Of a stretch of DNA of 64,000 bases, positions 1 to 8,639 are shown piece after piece. Every line of letters begins with the position of its first letter. Position 1 is the first letter of the stretch. The stretch is taken from positions 1-64,000 of the forward strand of contig JANQLW010000060.1 in NCBI GenBank assembly GCA_028280405.1. The letters run 5' to 3'. The notes under the pieces were generated by a model that was given only the letters and a program-made list of their open reading frames with translations, had not been told where the DNA came from and did no database searches. Source of the stretch: Bacteroidales bacterium (GTDB taxonomy: Bacteria > Bacteroidota > Bacteroidia > Bacteroidales > GCA-2711565). The position numbers were made by a program, and so were the translations under genes.

Positions 1-358
1 AGGATGACATGGGTTACTCATTTACGACTGTCAGTATCTAAACATTACCTCTTTGTGAAGCTCTGCGCCTTCTTTGTGCTCTTTGTAATAGCTATACCAA
101 AGAGTTGCACAGAGCTTGTTAGACAGGGAATACATAAAATCCCAAATGAAAATATCTCTTAAATGACGGCCATGGGAAGCCATCCCCTCGACAAAGGAGG
201 GGATGGCTTCCCATGGCCGTCATTTAAGCTGTTTATATCATTGACTTTTATTGTTCTACAGAAATAAAAGCTTTTAATCATCCTAATCACTGCAGCCAGT
301 GAACCTTCCATGTCATCCTGAAACAAGTTCAGCATGACGCATTCATTATTATTTGGTC
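1..358. other. Intergenic region downstream of gap, without genes
   Basis: No credible coding sequence is seen. It holds a long perfect inverted repeat (158-228, listed separately), a CTTTGTGAAGCTCTG-type low-information stretch near 49-65 with a partial inverted match near 112-118, and near 310-338 a half copy of the TCATCCTGAAACAAGTTCA sequence that forms full hairpins at 31.7 and 52.0 kb. These are typical dispersed intergenic repeats of environmental Bacteroidota. Function unknown. Confidence 0.7.
158..228. repeat. Perfect 32-bp inverted repeat with 7-nt loop
   Basis: The left arm (158-189) and right arm (197-228) are exact reverse complements, separated by GACAAAG. The stem is GC-richer than its surroundings and includes GGCCATGGGAAGCC. 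It lies about 130 nt past the stop of gap but has no U-tract, so it is not a standard terminator. A small palindromic mobile unit, or a hairpin with an RNA or DNA role, is possible. The arms are certain; the role is not. Confidence 0.85.
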
Positions 359-1372
359 TTAAACAAATTTCTCAATCAATTCCACCAATCGGCAAGAATA
401 CCCAACCTCATTATCATACCAGGCAACAACTTTTACTAATTTATTCTTATCACCAAGAACAGCAGTCAGACCGGCATCAAAAACGGCAGAATGCGTATTT
501 CCAATGACATCCATAGATACAATCGGGTCTTCGGTATATTGGAGAATATTTTTTAAACAACCTTCAGAAGCTTCTTTAAATTTTGCATTAATTTCTTCAA
601 TACTGGTAGGTTTTTGCAGTGTACAAGTTAAATCAGTCAGGGATCCGTCAGGTACAGGAACACGGATACCGGCACCTCCTAAATTCGCTTTTAAGTGGGG
701 GAATATTTTAGTCACAGCTTTTGCAGCTCCTGTAGTTGTCGGAACAATGGAATAAGCAGCAGCTCTACCTCTTCTTAAATCTTTATGAGGCCCATCCAAA
801 AGATTTTGATCTTTGGTATATGAGTGAACAGTAGTCATAAATCCTTTCTCAATTCCCCAATTCTCATCAAGAATTTTAATTAAAGGCGCTACATTATTTG
901 TAGTACAGGAAGAATTTGAGATAATCACATCATCCTTATCTATTAGATGATCATTAACACCCAGTACAACATATTTAACACCGTTACTTTGCCCCTTGGC
1001 AGGAGCTGAAATAATTACCTTTTTCGCCCCGGCATCATTTATATGTTGAATCGCTTTACACTTCGTAACAAATTTACCGGTTGCTTCAATAACTACATCT
1101 ATATTCAATTCAGCCCATGGAAGTAAAGCAGGTTTCTTTTCTGTAATTACTTTAATGGATTTCCCGTCTACAATAATATGTTCATCATCATAACCAACAT
1201 TCCCTTCATATGTTTTATGAACTGAATCATATTTAAATAAATGGGCACAGGTTTTCGGTTCCATTAAATCATTTAATGCAATAACCTCCATACGTTCATT
1301 TCGTAATAGCTGACGTAAAACAATTCGTCCGATTCGTCCAAAACCATTAATGGCTACCCTGATCTTTTCCAT
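359..1372 (-). CDS. gap: Glyceraldehyde-3-phosphate dehydrogenase, type I
   Basis: Cytoplasmic glycolytic enzyme that converts glyceraldehyde-3-phosphate, phosphate and NAD+ to 1,3-bisphosphoglycerate. Visible marks are the Rossmann start INGFGRIGR (about residues 8-16), the catalytic SSCTTN with the nucleophile near Cys156, the GLT and RVPVPDGS segments and the C-terminal WYDNEVGYS. The 337-aa length is normal. The start is placed at the ATG before EKIRVAINGFG. A longer reading frame to 1423 exists, but its extra codons overlap the likely promoter. It stands alone, transcribed away from the flanking repeats. Family assignment is secure. Confidence 0.97.
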   Translation of the reverse strand: MEKIRVAINGFGRIGRIVLRQLLRNERMEVIALNDLMEPKTCAHLFKYDSVHKTYEGNVGYDDEHIIVDGKSIKVITEKKPALLPWAELNIDVVIEATGKFVTKCKAIQHINDAGAKKVIISAPAKGQSNGVKYVVLGVNDHLIDKDDVIISNSSCTTNNVAPLIKILDENWGIEKGFMTTVHSYTKDQNLLDGPHKDLRRGRAAAYSIVPTTTGAAKAVTKIFPHLKANLGGAGIRVPVPDGSLTDLTCTLQKPTSIEEINAKFKEASEGCLKNILQYTEDPIVSMDVIGNTHSAVFDAGLTAVLGDKNKLVKVVAWYDNEVGYSCRLVELIEKFV

Positions 1373-1394
1373 TTGTTCTTTAATTAAATCTTCG

Positions 1395-1423
1395 CAAAAA
1401 TAGGAATAAGTATCAAGATACAA
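1395..1423 (-). promoter_or_regulatory. Bacteroidota-type promoter of gap
   Basis: On the minus strand, TTG (1421-1423) is followed after 18 nt by TATTTTTG (1395-1402), which matches the -33 TTTG and -7 TAnnTTTG elements of the primary Bacteroidota sigma factor. The -7 box ends 22 nt before the chosen ATG, which supports the start at 1372. Inferred from consensus only. Confidence 0.6.
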
Positions 1424-1505
1424 GTATCAAGTATGAAGATAAATTAAAAATAAAAAGCTAAAAACTAAAAATATCCGGGGATTAGGTTTTATCCATTCAT
1501 TTAGA

Positions 1506-2684
1506 TTAAGGCTTTAGGACATTTTTCATTGATATATGAATGGTAATAAAACTGATCGAACATATCACAATTAATAAGGCCGGTGCCAAAATCCATAACA
1601 TATAATTACTACTTGCTTCAATACTCAATGCTTTATTTAGAAGATCAATCACTGAATCTCTAACAATCAGTGTAAGTACAACAGAAGCTAATAAAGCAAG
1701 CGTATTTAAAAAAATTACTGCAAACTGGAATGGATGAGATAGTTGTTTATAAGAATAACCCAGCAATAATAAATTTCTGAGTTTGTCTTTGCTTTTATAC
1801 AAGAAAACCGTAAAACTCAAAAGTAATAAGAACAATCCAAGTACAGTAATCACCAAGCCAATAGTACTCACAGCTCCTATACTAACTTTTAAGAAATAAG
1901 ATGACTTTCCCCCCTTGAGTATATCTTCATTGATGGCATAATTTTTTCCCTTAAAATAAGTAGCGATAGCCGGATCAGCTAAATTCTCCGTTTCAATGAC
2001 CACTCTTGAAGGTTTCACTTCTCCCCTGCCATACTTATGATTAGCATACATGATGAATGTTTCCGGTACCAATATAGAATTAATTTTATCACTAAAACCA
2101 ACAATTTTGCTTTTGTAATTATGTACCATCCCATTTCCATATGCCCTGATATTAAAGCTTACATTTTTAATAGTGTTTTCAGAGACCTGCGGTAAACCCT
2201 GGCTTTGAGCAAATCCAAAATTATAGAGCGTTAAATAATTTCTGGGAATAATTACCGGAAGGAAATCACTATGTTCAGCCCATTTCCAATCTTCAGCATA
2301 AACATCAATAAATTTCTTTGGAATGGCTTCCAAGAACATCTCCGTTTGAAATCCATTCATTCCCTGAACTTCTAAAGTAGCTTGTACCTTAAATGATACC
2401 GGTTTAAAAAAAGCGATGTCCTTCACAAAGGATTGTCGTTTAAGGTCTTCATATTCACGGGGAGAAATACTTACAGCTTTACCACTCAGAGTACCCAGTA
2501 GATTTACCTTTTTACTTACAACTAAAATATCATTTCCAAATATGCTTTTCTGATTAAATAAAGGAGATATGTCTTTAAACAAAGTCAGGCTTAATAACAG
2601 GATTCCGATTCCAAGTATTGAAGTTAGCAAGAATCCAATAATTTGACTGAAGTTTATATTTTGTTTTAATATCTTATAAATCAT
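1506..2684 (-). CDS. FtsX-like ABC transporter permease
   Basis: A membrane protein of 392 aa. It has an N-terminal membrane segment (about 15-37), a periplasmic domain of roughly 220 residues, and three hydrophobic segments in the last 130 residues, the layout of single-unit FtsX/MacB-type permeases. The stop of the upstream ATPase gene lies 5 nt before this start, so the two form an operon and probably one transporter. MacB/FtsX-type systems act as mechanotransducers or move lipoproteins or peptides rather than small substrates. The substrate cannot be read here. Some members carry two permease halves; only one is present. Confidence 0.75.
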   Translation of the reverse strand: MIYKILKQNINFSQIIGFLLTSILGIGILLLSLTLFKDISPLFNQKSIFGNDILVVSKKVNLLGTLSGKAVSISPREYEDLKRQSFVKDIAFFKPVSFKVQATLEVQGMNGFQTEMFLEAIPKKFIDVYAEDWKWAEHSDFLPVIIPRNYLTLYNFGFAQSQGLPQVSENTIKNVSFNIRAYGNGMVHNYKSKIVGFSDKINSILVPETFIMYANHKYGRGEVKPSRVVIETENLADPAIATYFKGKNYAINEDILKGGKSSYFLKVSIGAVSTIGLVITVLGLFLLLLSFTVFLYKSKDKLRNLLLLGYSYKQLSHPFQFAVIFLNTLALLASVVLTLIVRDSVIDLLNKALSIEASSNYMLWILAPALLIVICSISFITIHISMKNVLKP

Positions 2685-2689
2685 CCTGA

Positions 2690-3331
2690 CTATAATTTAA
2701 GCTTTTGGATACCTTCAAAATAATTTTCAACAGATAAGGTTGTAATAATAAGCCCGGCATTTTGCAAATCAACCTCTTGAGTAATAATTTCAGCTACCAG
2801 TTTCCGATTTCTTTCATCCAAATGACTAAAAGGTTCATCCAATAAAAGAAAATCATAAGGTTGACAAAGCGCTCTTACAATGGCCACTTTTTGCCTTTGG
2901 CCAAATGATAAAGTTCCTGCTTTCTTATTTATTTTATCGCCGATTTCAAGTTGATCCAGAAAGGATATAATTTCCGCTTCAGTTTTAAAACCCGTAAGTT
3001 TATTCTTCAACTGGATATTTTCCAAGGCTGAAATTTCACCAAATAACCTCAAGCCCTGGAATACTATTGAAAGTTTCCGATTTCTTATATCTGACCACTT
3101 TCCATTTTTATAATTTCTGATATTATCGAGATCAAATTCAATGATCCCCTGATAATCATTTCGTTCGCCATAGATATAAGCCAGTAAGCTACTTTTTCCT
3201 CCTCCACTCTCAGCCTGAACTAAATATTTACGGCCTTTTTCAAATAAAAGGATATTTTTCCAAATCTCTGATTCTTCTAATGTCAGATCAGAAAATACAT
3301 TTGGAAAAACATCCTTAAACTGAATATTCAT
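2690..3331 (-). CDS. ABC transporter ATP-binding protein (LolD/FtsE-like)
   Basis: A cytoplasmic ATPase of 213 aa that should power the permease encoded 5 nt downstream. It has Walker A as AESGGGKSS (about residues 40-48), a Q-loop near IVFQGL, the ABC signature LSFGQRQ and Walker B FLLLDEPFSHLD. The Walker A is slightly unusual, with AESGGGKS rather than GxSGSGKS, but keeps GKS. Length and motif order match LolD/FtsE-type subunits. The start codon gives a compact N terminus beginning MNIQFKDVFP. Confidence 0.88.
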   Translation of the reverse strand: MNIQFKDVFPNVFSDLTLEESEIWKNILLFEKGRKYLVQAESGGGKSSLLAYIYGERNDYQGIIEFDLDNIRNYKNGKWSDIRNRKLSIVFQGLRLFGEISALENIQLKNKLTGFKTEAEIISFLDQLEIGDKINKKAGTLSFGQRQKVAIVRALCQPYDFLLLDEPFSHLDERNRKLVAEIITQEVDLQNAGLIITTLSVENYFEGIQKLKL

Positions 3332-3346
3332 ATTGATGAATAATTA

Positions 3347-4945
3347 TTAGTTAACAATTTTATCAATCCCTTCCATGATGGCCTGTAAAGAATTCTTTTC
3401 AGTATCTAATTTAAGAATTCCCGTTGCATTTGGAGGATCCATTTGTCCATGGAACTCTAAACTTTTAAACAGGCTTATCATTTCAGCTGCGGCTGGGTTT
3501 CCGGCTATAAAGGGATTAGACATAAATCCTTTTACAATTTCCAAATTAAGAATCGACTCAATATCCATAAACATATATCCGGAATACTTTCCAATCACAT
3601 TATTGAAATCTGTTTTACTCAAGCTCAATTCACCTAAACCTCCTTTTGCATAGGCATCAGCAGTATTCTTATTCGTAGTGGCTAAAATAAGCTTGTCATT
3701 CATGGCCAAATAGATTGGCATTTGTCCACCAACTTCTAAGGTATAATAGTTCTCACCTCTTTGTCCGGCCATTGATAACAGCATATTTAGCTTTTCATTC
3801 AATTTGTCATCATTTAAACTAAAAGCCATATTGATATCGGCCATCATATTTTGAGCCTTGCCGCTTAAATCAGCGAAAGTAAATAAGACATCACCTTTAA
3901 TAGAATTCAACAGGTCTTCCATTTTAATTCCCATCTGGTTTTCCAAAGCCATTTCGCCCATAGCAAACATTCCAGGGCCCATTACTTCTTTCAAAAATCC
4001 ATAATAATTTTTAAAGTTAAGTCCGACAGACATTAAGCCTAATGCTTTATTAGGAACAAACAAAGGCAATACGGTATTATCAAATGTTTTTCCCATTGGA
4101 TATTTATCCATCAGTTCCTTCATCTTTTCTCCAAACATATAATCCATATCAGACCTGATTTCCCCCTTATTAAAGTTTACACGGGCAGTCATACTTCCAC
4201 CTTCAAGAAGTCCGTAAATATTATTCATATTTATCGGGATCGGCATTTGTTGATTTCCCAATTGTTGTTTTGCTATTTCAGTATATAAAGAGAAGTCAAA
4301 CCCGTAAGCTATGTCAGCCTCTTTTTCGGATAATTTTTTAAATAAAGGGGTTGATTTGGCAGACTCCGAAGATTTTTGGTTAAATAAAAGTTTAGCTTCT
4401 GCAAGAAAATCAAATTGAGGGTTTTGATCTGCATTTCCGATAACAATCATAAAATTTTTATTCCAACTAATAATAGCATCTTTTTTATTTCCAGGCCCTT
4501 GGAGATATTTTATTCCTTCATCCTCCTGTATCGTCAATTCTTCACCTGTTGTTTTTATAATTTCTTTTAACAGAGTTTCAAACTTACCGGCATCAGCTAA
4601 CTTGATCACACTACCTAACAGCCGGGACTCTTTCTGATATAGGAAAACATAAGCTTTTTCCTCTATATCAATCCCGGTGGAAGATGCATCCTTCTCAGCA
4701 GCTTCAATTATTTTTGCTATTTCCGGACTGGAGTTACCCACCTGAGCTACCAGTAAATCAACAAACTTATAATTACCTTCTTTAAAATTTGCTTTTTGAG
4801 AAAGAGATTCAAAATCAAATGCAGCAATCAGTTTAACATCTTTGGGGATTGCATTGGTATGATCCGTTTTTTTTACTGAACAAGATGTAAAAAAACTAAT
4901 TAAGACTATAAAAATTAAAATTCGGTTTAGGTTGGTTGTTTTCAT
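3347..4945 (-). CDS. DUF4836-family lipoprotein
   Basis: A secreted lipoprotein of about 532 aa. The start was set at MKTTNLN because this gives a clean lipoprotein signal ending in FFTSC; the frame extends 21 codons further upstream without improving it. The opening IPKDVKLIAAFDFESLSQK and the internal ALGLMSVGLNFK region match the DUF4836 family, a Bacteroidota-only group of envelope lipoproteins without known activity. No catalytic motif is seen. It lies 15 nt upstream of the ABC ATPase gene on the same strand, so it may be co-transcribed with that transporter. Confidence 0.75.
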   Translation of the reverse strand: MKTTNLNRILIFIVLISFFTSCSVKKTDHTNAIPKDVKLIAAFDFESLSQKANFKEGNYKFVDLLVAQVGNSSPEIAKIIEAAEKDASSTGIDIEEKAYVFLYQKESRLLGSVIKLADAGKFETLLKEIIKTTGEELTIQEDEGIKYLQGPGNKKDAIISWNKNFMIVIGNADQNPQFDFLAEAKLLFNQKSSESAKSTPLFKKLSEKEADIAYGFDFSLYTEIAKQQLGNQQMPIPINMNNIYGLLEGGSMTARVNFNKGEIRSDMDYMFGEKMKELMDKYPMGKTFDNTVLPLFVPNKALGLMSVGLNFKNYYGFLKEVMGPGMFAMGEMALENQMGIKMEDLLNSIKGDVLFTFADLSGKAQNMMADINMAFSLNDDKLNEKLNMLLSMAGQRGENYYTLEVGGQMPIYLAMNDKLILATTNKNTADAYAKGGLGELSLSKTDFNNVIGKYSGYMFMDIESILNLEIVKGFMSNPFIAGNPAAAEMISLFKSLEFHGQMDPPNATGILKLDTEKNSLQAIMEGIDKIVN

Positions 4946-5207
4946 TTTTCGATGTGTTTTAATTTGAGATATTAAAATTGACAAGTAAATATAAGCCTTG
5001 TTTCCCAAAATATCATTATTTAATTACATTTTAAAAGATCCTTAAAGATCAGGAAAAAGAAACACAATTCCTGTTAAAACTTTGACGAATAAAATCGGCA
5101 GTTGTTACAATTTATTTTGATTTGTTAAAAAACAATAATTCAAGCTATTTAAGATAATTAAATTTCTTAATTTAGTCATCCAATTTTAAAATTATAACAA
5201 AATTATT

Positions 5208-6578
5208 ATGGAACAAGCCAAGAACTATATTAAAGAAAATAGAGAAAGAATTCTTGACGAATTATTTGAATTGATTCGCATTCCTTCAATCAGTTCAATT
5301 TCAGATCATAAAGATGACATGATCAAAGCTGCTGAATATTGGAAAGAAGCAATGTTAAATGCAGGATGTGATAAAGCAGTAGTGATGCCTACCGAAGGTA
5401 ATCCTGTAGTGTATGGTGAAAAAATCATAGATCAAAATTTGCCAACAGTTTTGGTATATGGACATTACGATGTAATGCCGGTTGATCCGATAGATTTATG
5501 GGACAACCCTCCTTTTGAACCGGTAATTATTGATGACAAGATCTGGGCTCGTGGAGCAGATGATGATAAAGGACAGGCATTCATGCATGCGAAAGCGTTT
5601 GAAGCAATGATTAAAACAGACTCTCTTCCATGCAATGTTAAATTCATGGTTGAAGGAGAAGAAGAAATAGGTTCTCCAAATATGGGCAAATGGTGTGAGG
5701 ATAATAAAGAGATACTTAAAGCAGATATTATTCTTGTTTCGGATACAAGCATGATTGCTCGGGATATACCATCAATCACAACAGGCCTTCGTGGCTTAGG
5801 ATACTGGGAAGTTGAAGTTACCGGCCCTAACAGAGATTTACATTCCGGTTTATTTGGGGGTGCTGTTGCAAACCCAATTAATGTACTTGCCAAAATGATC
5901 ACAGATATGACTGATGAAAATGGCCACATTACCATTCCTGGTTTTTACGATGATGTTTTAGAAGTTTCTGAAGAAGAAAGAGCTAAAATGGCAGAAGCAC
6001 CATTCGATCTTGAAGGCTACAAAAAAGCAATAGATGTTAAAGAATTAAAGGGAGAAACAGGATATTCTCCATCAGAACATACCGGAATTCGTCCTAGTTT
6101 TGACGTATGTGGTATTTGGGGTGGTTATACAGGCGAAGGAGCAAAAACGGTACTTCCATCTAAAGCCTATGCTAAAATCTCCAGCCGTTTAGTACCTAAT
6201 CAGGATAATATTAAAATCATGGAGCTATTCAAAAAACATTTTGAAGCAGTTGCTCCTGATTATGTTAAAGTAAAAGTTGATTGTTTACATGGCGGGCAAG
6301 CTTACGTATGTCCGATTGATATACCTGCATACAAAGCAGCTGAAAAAGCGTACAATACAACCTATAACAAATTACCGGTCCCGGTTCGTTCAGGAGGAAG
6401 TATCCCAATTATTGCAACTTTTGAGGAAAAATTAGGATTGAAATCCGTACTTATGGGATTCGGATTGGACAGTGATGCAATTCATTCACCAAATGAAAAT
6501 TATCCTTTAGAGCAATTCTGGAATGGAATTGATACAATTATTGAATTCTATAAAGAATATGTGAATATTATGAAATAA
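5208..6578 (+). CDS. M20-family metallopeptidase (dipeptidase)
   Basis: A zinc-dependent exopeptidase of 456 aa, probably cytoplasmic because no signal peptide is present. Metal-ligand motifs are in place: GHYDVMPVD (His86, Asp88), the bridging aspartate in RGADDDKGQ (about 118-123) and the general base pair in VEGEEEIGS (near 151-153). The dimerisation insert is present. This layout fits the carnosinase/CNDP-like subgroup of M20 dipeptidases rather than ArgE or DapE, though the precise substrate cannot be told. It is the first of three plus-strand genes and is followed by a clear terminator. Confidence 0.92.
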   Translation: MEQAKNYIKENRERILDELFELIRIPSISSISDHKDDMIKAAEYWKEAMLNAGCDKAVVMPTEGNPVVYGEKIIDQNLPTVLVYGHYDVMPVDPIDLWDNPPFEPVIIDDKIWARGADDDKGQAFMHAKAFEAMIKTDSLPCNVKFMVEGEEEIGSPNMGKWCEDNKEILKADIILVSDTSMIARDIPSITTGLRGLGYWEVEVTGPNRDLHSGLFGGAVANPINVLAKMITDMTDENGHITIPGFYDDVLEVSEEERAKMAEAPFDLEGYKKAIDVKELKGETGYSPSEHTGIRPSFDVCGIWGGYTGEGAKTVLPSKAYAKISSRLVPNQDNIKIMELFKKHFEAVAPDYVKVKVDCLHGGQAYVCPIDIPAYKAAEKAYNTTYNKLPVPVRSGGSIPIIATFEEKLGLKSVLMGFGLDSDAIHSPNENYPLEQFWNGIDTIIEFYKEYVNIMK

Positions 6579-6627
6579 TTATAGGTTATGAATTAATTTC
6601 ATAATAGCAATTTAATTGAAAAATAAG

Positions 6628-6659
6628 AAAAGCCATTCAATCTTGGATGGCTTTCTTTT
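6628..6659 (+). terminator. Intrinsic terminator after the M20 peptidase gene
   Basis: AAAGCCAT pairs with ATGGCTTT around a 10-nt loop and is followed by TCTTTT. It sits about 50 nt past the peptidase stop codon. Confidence 0.8.
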
Positions 6660-6707
6660 GTAGAATAGTGAATTAGGAAATTGGTATATTAGTATCGTTT
6701 AAATTTT

Positions 6708-7826
6708 TTGATATTGGATACAAAAATCACTATCATTGGAGCCGGAGTAGTCGGTTTGGCAATTGCAGTAAAGCTTTCAGAAAATACAGATTCTATATTT
6801 TTAATAGAACGGAATAAGTTATTTGGGCAGGAAACCAGTAGCCGGAATAGTGAAGTCATACATGCCGGAATTTATTACCCCCAAGGAAGTTTAAAAGCAA
6901 AGCTATGTGTTGCCGGTAAAAAGAAATTATATTCTTTTTGTGACCAGTATGAAGTCCCATATTCACAATGTGGGAAGCTGATTGTTGCTACTTCTGGAGA
7001 AGAAGTTGAAATGCTAAGTGCTATCAAAAAACGGGCATTCAATAATGGTGTTGATGATCTGATCTTTTTAAATCAGGAAGAGATAAAAAAATATGAACCC
7101 AATATTTTTGCTTTAGCTGCTTTATACTCTCCATCAACAGGAATTATTGAATCTCATTCGTACATGAAACAATTAGAAACACTGGCTGTAAATAATGGTG
7201 TTGAGTTAGCTTACGGAAATGAAGTTACTGCCTTAAATAAAATTGATAACGGATATAAAATACATATTAAAGAACCCGATGGTTCAGCATATTCTTTTAC
7301 TTCTGAGAAAGTGATTAATTCGGCAGGATTAGAAGCTGATTTGATATCAGCTATGCTTGGGCTTCAAAATGAAGCCTTAAGAATCCAATTTTGCAAAGGA
7401 CAATATTTTAGAGTTAATCCACCTAAAAACAAATTAGTTAGCCGATTGGTTTATCCGGTTCCTAATCCCAACCTGACAGGTTTAGGCATACATGTTACCA
7501 CAGATTTATCCAAAGGTGTAAAATTAGGCCCTGATGCTACTTATTTAGATGAGAACATCTATGATTATAAGGTTGATCATACAAGACTAGATGATTTTTA
7601 TATCTCTGCTAAACGGTTTCTTCCATTTATTGAAAAAGAAGATTTAAGCCCTGAAATGGCCGGGTTACGTCCAAAGATTCAAAAGAAAGGGGAAAAAGTT
7701 AAAGATTTCTATATTCAAGAAGAAAGTAAAAATGGGTTACCAGGTTTCATTAATTTGATTGGTATTGAATCACCAGGCTTAACAGCATCCCTTGCTATAG
7801 CCGAATATGTTAAAAACCTATTATAG
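6708..7826 (+). CDS. FAD-dependent oxidoreductase, L-2-hydroxyglutarate oxidase-like
   Basis: A DAO-fold flavoprotein of 372 aa. The N-terminal dinucleotide-binding motif IIGAGVVGLAIAVKLS, then ERNKLFGQETSSRNSEVIHAGIYY, is the hallmark of the LhgO/YgaF group that oxidises L-2-hydroxyglutarate. The C-terminal LIGIESPGLTASLAIAEYV is the second FAD contact. No ATG is available upstream of the fold; the start is a TTG at 6708, with a second TTG two codons later equally possible. It lies between two terminators, so it is probably a single transcription unit. The exact substrate is inferred from family resemblance. Confidence 0.82.
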   Translation: MILDTKITIIGAGVVGLAIAVKLSENTDSIFLIERNKLFGQETSSRNSEVIHAGIYYPQGSLKAKLCVAGKKKLYSFCDQYEVPYSQCGKLIVATSGEEVEMLSAIKKRAFNNGVDDLIFLNQEEIKKYEPNIFALAALYSPSTGIIESHSYMKQLETLAVNNGVELAYGNEVTALNKIDNGYKIHIKEPDGSAYSFTSEKVINSAGLEADLISAMLGLQNEALRIQFCKGQYFRVNPPKNKLVSRLVYPVPNPNLTGLGIHVTTDLSKGVKLGPDATYLDENIYDYKVDHTRLDDFYISAKRFLPFIEKEDLSPEMAGLRPKIQKKGEKVKDFYIQEESKNGLPGFINLIGIESPGLTASLAIAEYVKNLL

Positions 7827-7872
7827 TTGTCATTCTATTAATTTCTATACCTTCATATTCTTTCATTTATTC

Positions 7873-7880
7873 TATCTTTG
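7873..7880 (+). promoter_or_regulatory. -7 promoter element (TATCTTTG) of the FKBP gene
   Basis: TATCTTTG fits TAnnTTTG and lies 27 nt before the ATG. No clear -33 TTTG is found at the usual spacing, so the assignment rests on the -7 box. Confidence 0.5.
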
Positions 7881-7907
7881 GCAAAAATTTAAATAAAACT
7901 TTAAATA

Positions 7908-8576
7908 ATGAAAACAATCAAAAACTTATTACTATTTGCACTTATTGCAACTTTTGTAAGCTGTCAGCAAACAAAAACAGACAAAGCTGTAAAACTTACT
8001 ACATTTCAGGATTCAGTGAATTATAGCTATGGAGTTATTATTGCTCAAAATTTTAAAATGCAAGTTCCGGATGCTGATCCTAATGTAGTAGCAGCAGCTT
8101 TAAAGGAAGCCTTAACTGATAAAGAGCAATTTGACCCAATGTTAGCTCAAGGTTTATTACAAAAAAAGCAATTAAAAGCAAGTGAAGGAAATAAAATTAA
8201 GGGTGAAGAATTTCTTGCTGAGAATAAAAATAAAGAAGGAGTGATCACTACTGAGAGTGGTTTACAATATCAGATTATTAGGGAAGGTACCGGTGAATAT
8301 CCTACAGCTACAAGTAAAGTAAAAGTTCATTATACTGGTAGCTTTGTTGATGGTAAAGAGTTCAACAATTCATATAAAGGCGGACAGCCAATAGAATTCC
8401 AACTTGATGGTGTTATCAAAGCCTGGACTGAAGGTGTACAATTATGCAAAGTAGGAGGAAAAATAAAATTATTCTGTCCTTATCAGCTAGCATATGGTGA
8501 AAGAGGTCGTCAAGGCACTATTCCTCCTTATTCAGTTTTAGTTTTCGAAATTGAATTATTGGAAATTGTAAAATAA
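7908..8576 (+). CDS. FKBP-type peptidyl-prolyl cis-trans isomerase, lipoprotein
   Basis: An envelope-anchored proline isomerase and folding factor, 222 aa. A lipoprotein signal ends at FVSC (Cys19). A helical FkpA-type dimerisation region follows (about 30-105, FQDSVNYSYGVIIAQNF). The FKBP domain runs from about residue 115 to the end, with VKVHYTGSFVDGKEFNNS, the active-site VIKAWTEGV and PYQLAYGERG. Start and length are normal for Bacteroidota FKBP lipoproteins. It could help fold the secreted proteins of the neighbouring loci, but nothing in the sequence ties it to them. Confidence 0.93.
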   Translation: MKTIKNLLLFALIATFVSCQQTKTDKAVKLTTFQDSVNYSYGVIIAQNFKMQVPDADPNVVAAALKEALTDKEQFDPMLAQGLLQKKQLKASEGNKIKGEEFLAENKNKEGVITTESGLQYQIIREGTGEYPTATSKVKVHYTGSFVDGKEFNNSYKGGQPIEFQLDGVIKAWTEGVQLCKVGGKIKLFCPYQLAYGERGRQGTIPPYSVLVFEIELLEIVK

Positions 8577-8590
8577 AATATTTTTAGTAA

Positions 8591-8618
8591 AAAAGGACGG
8601 TAATGCCGTCCTTTTTTT
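8591..8618. terminator. Bidirectional terminator between the FKBP gene and the propeller selenoprotein
   Basis: AAAAGGACGG and CCGTCCTTTTTTT form a tight hairpin with A and U tracts on both sides. It can serve the plus-strand FKBP gene and the minus-strand gene ending at 8640. Confidence 0.85.
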
Positions 8619-8639
8619 ATAGTATTATATTGTTTGTTT

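Noticed and set aside
504..755. Open frame opposite gap (and similar ones opposite SusC, SusD, selA, selB and others).
   Set aside because: They lie fully inside strong genes on the other strand, have no signal or domain, and show no start context.
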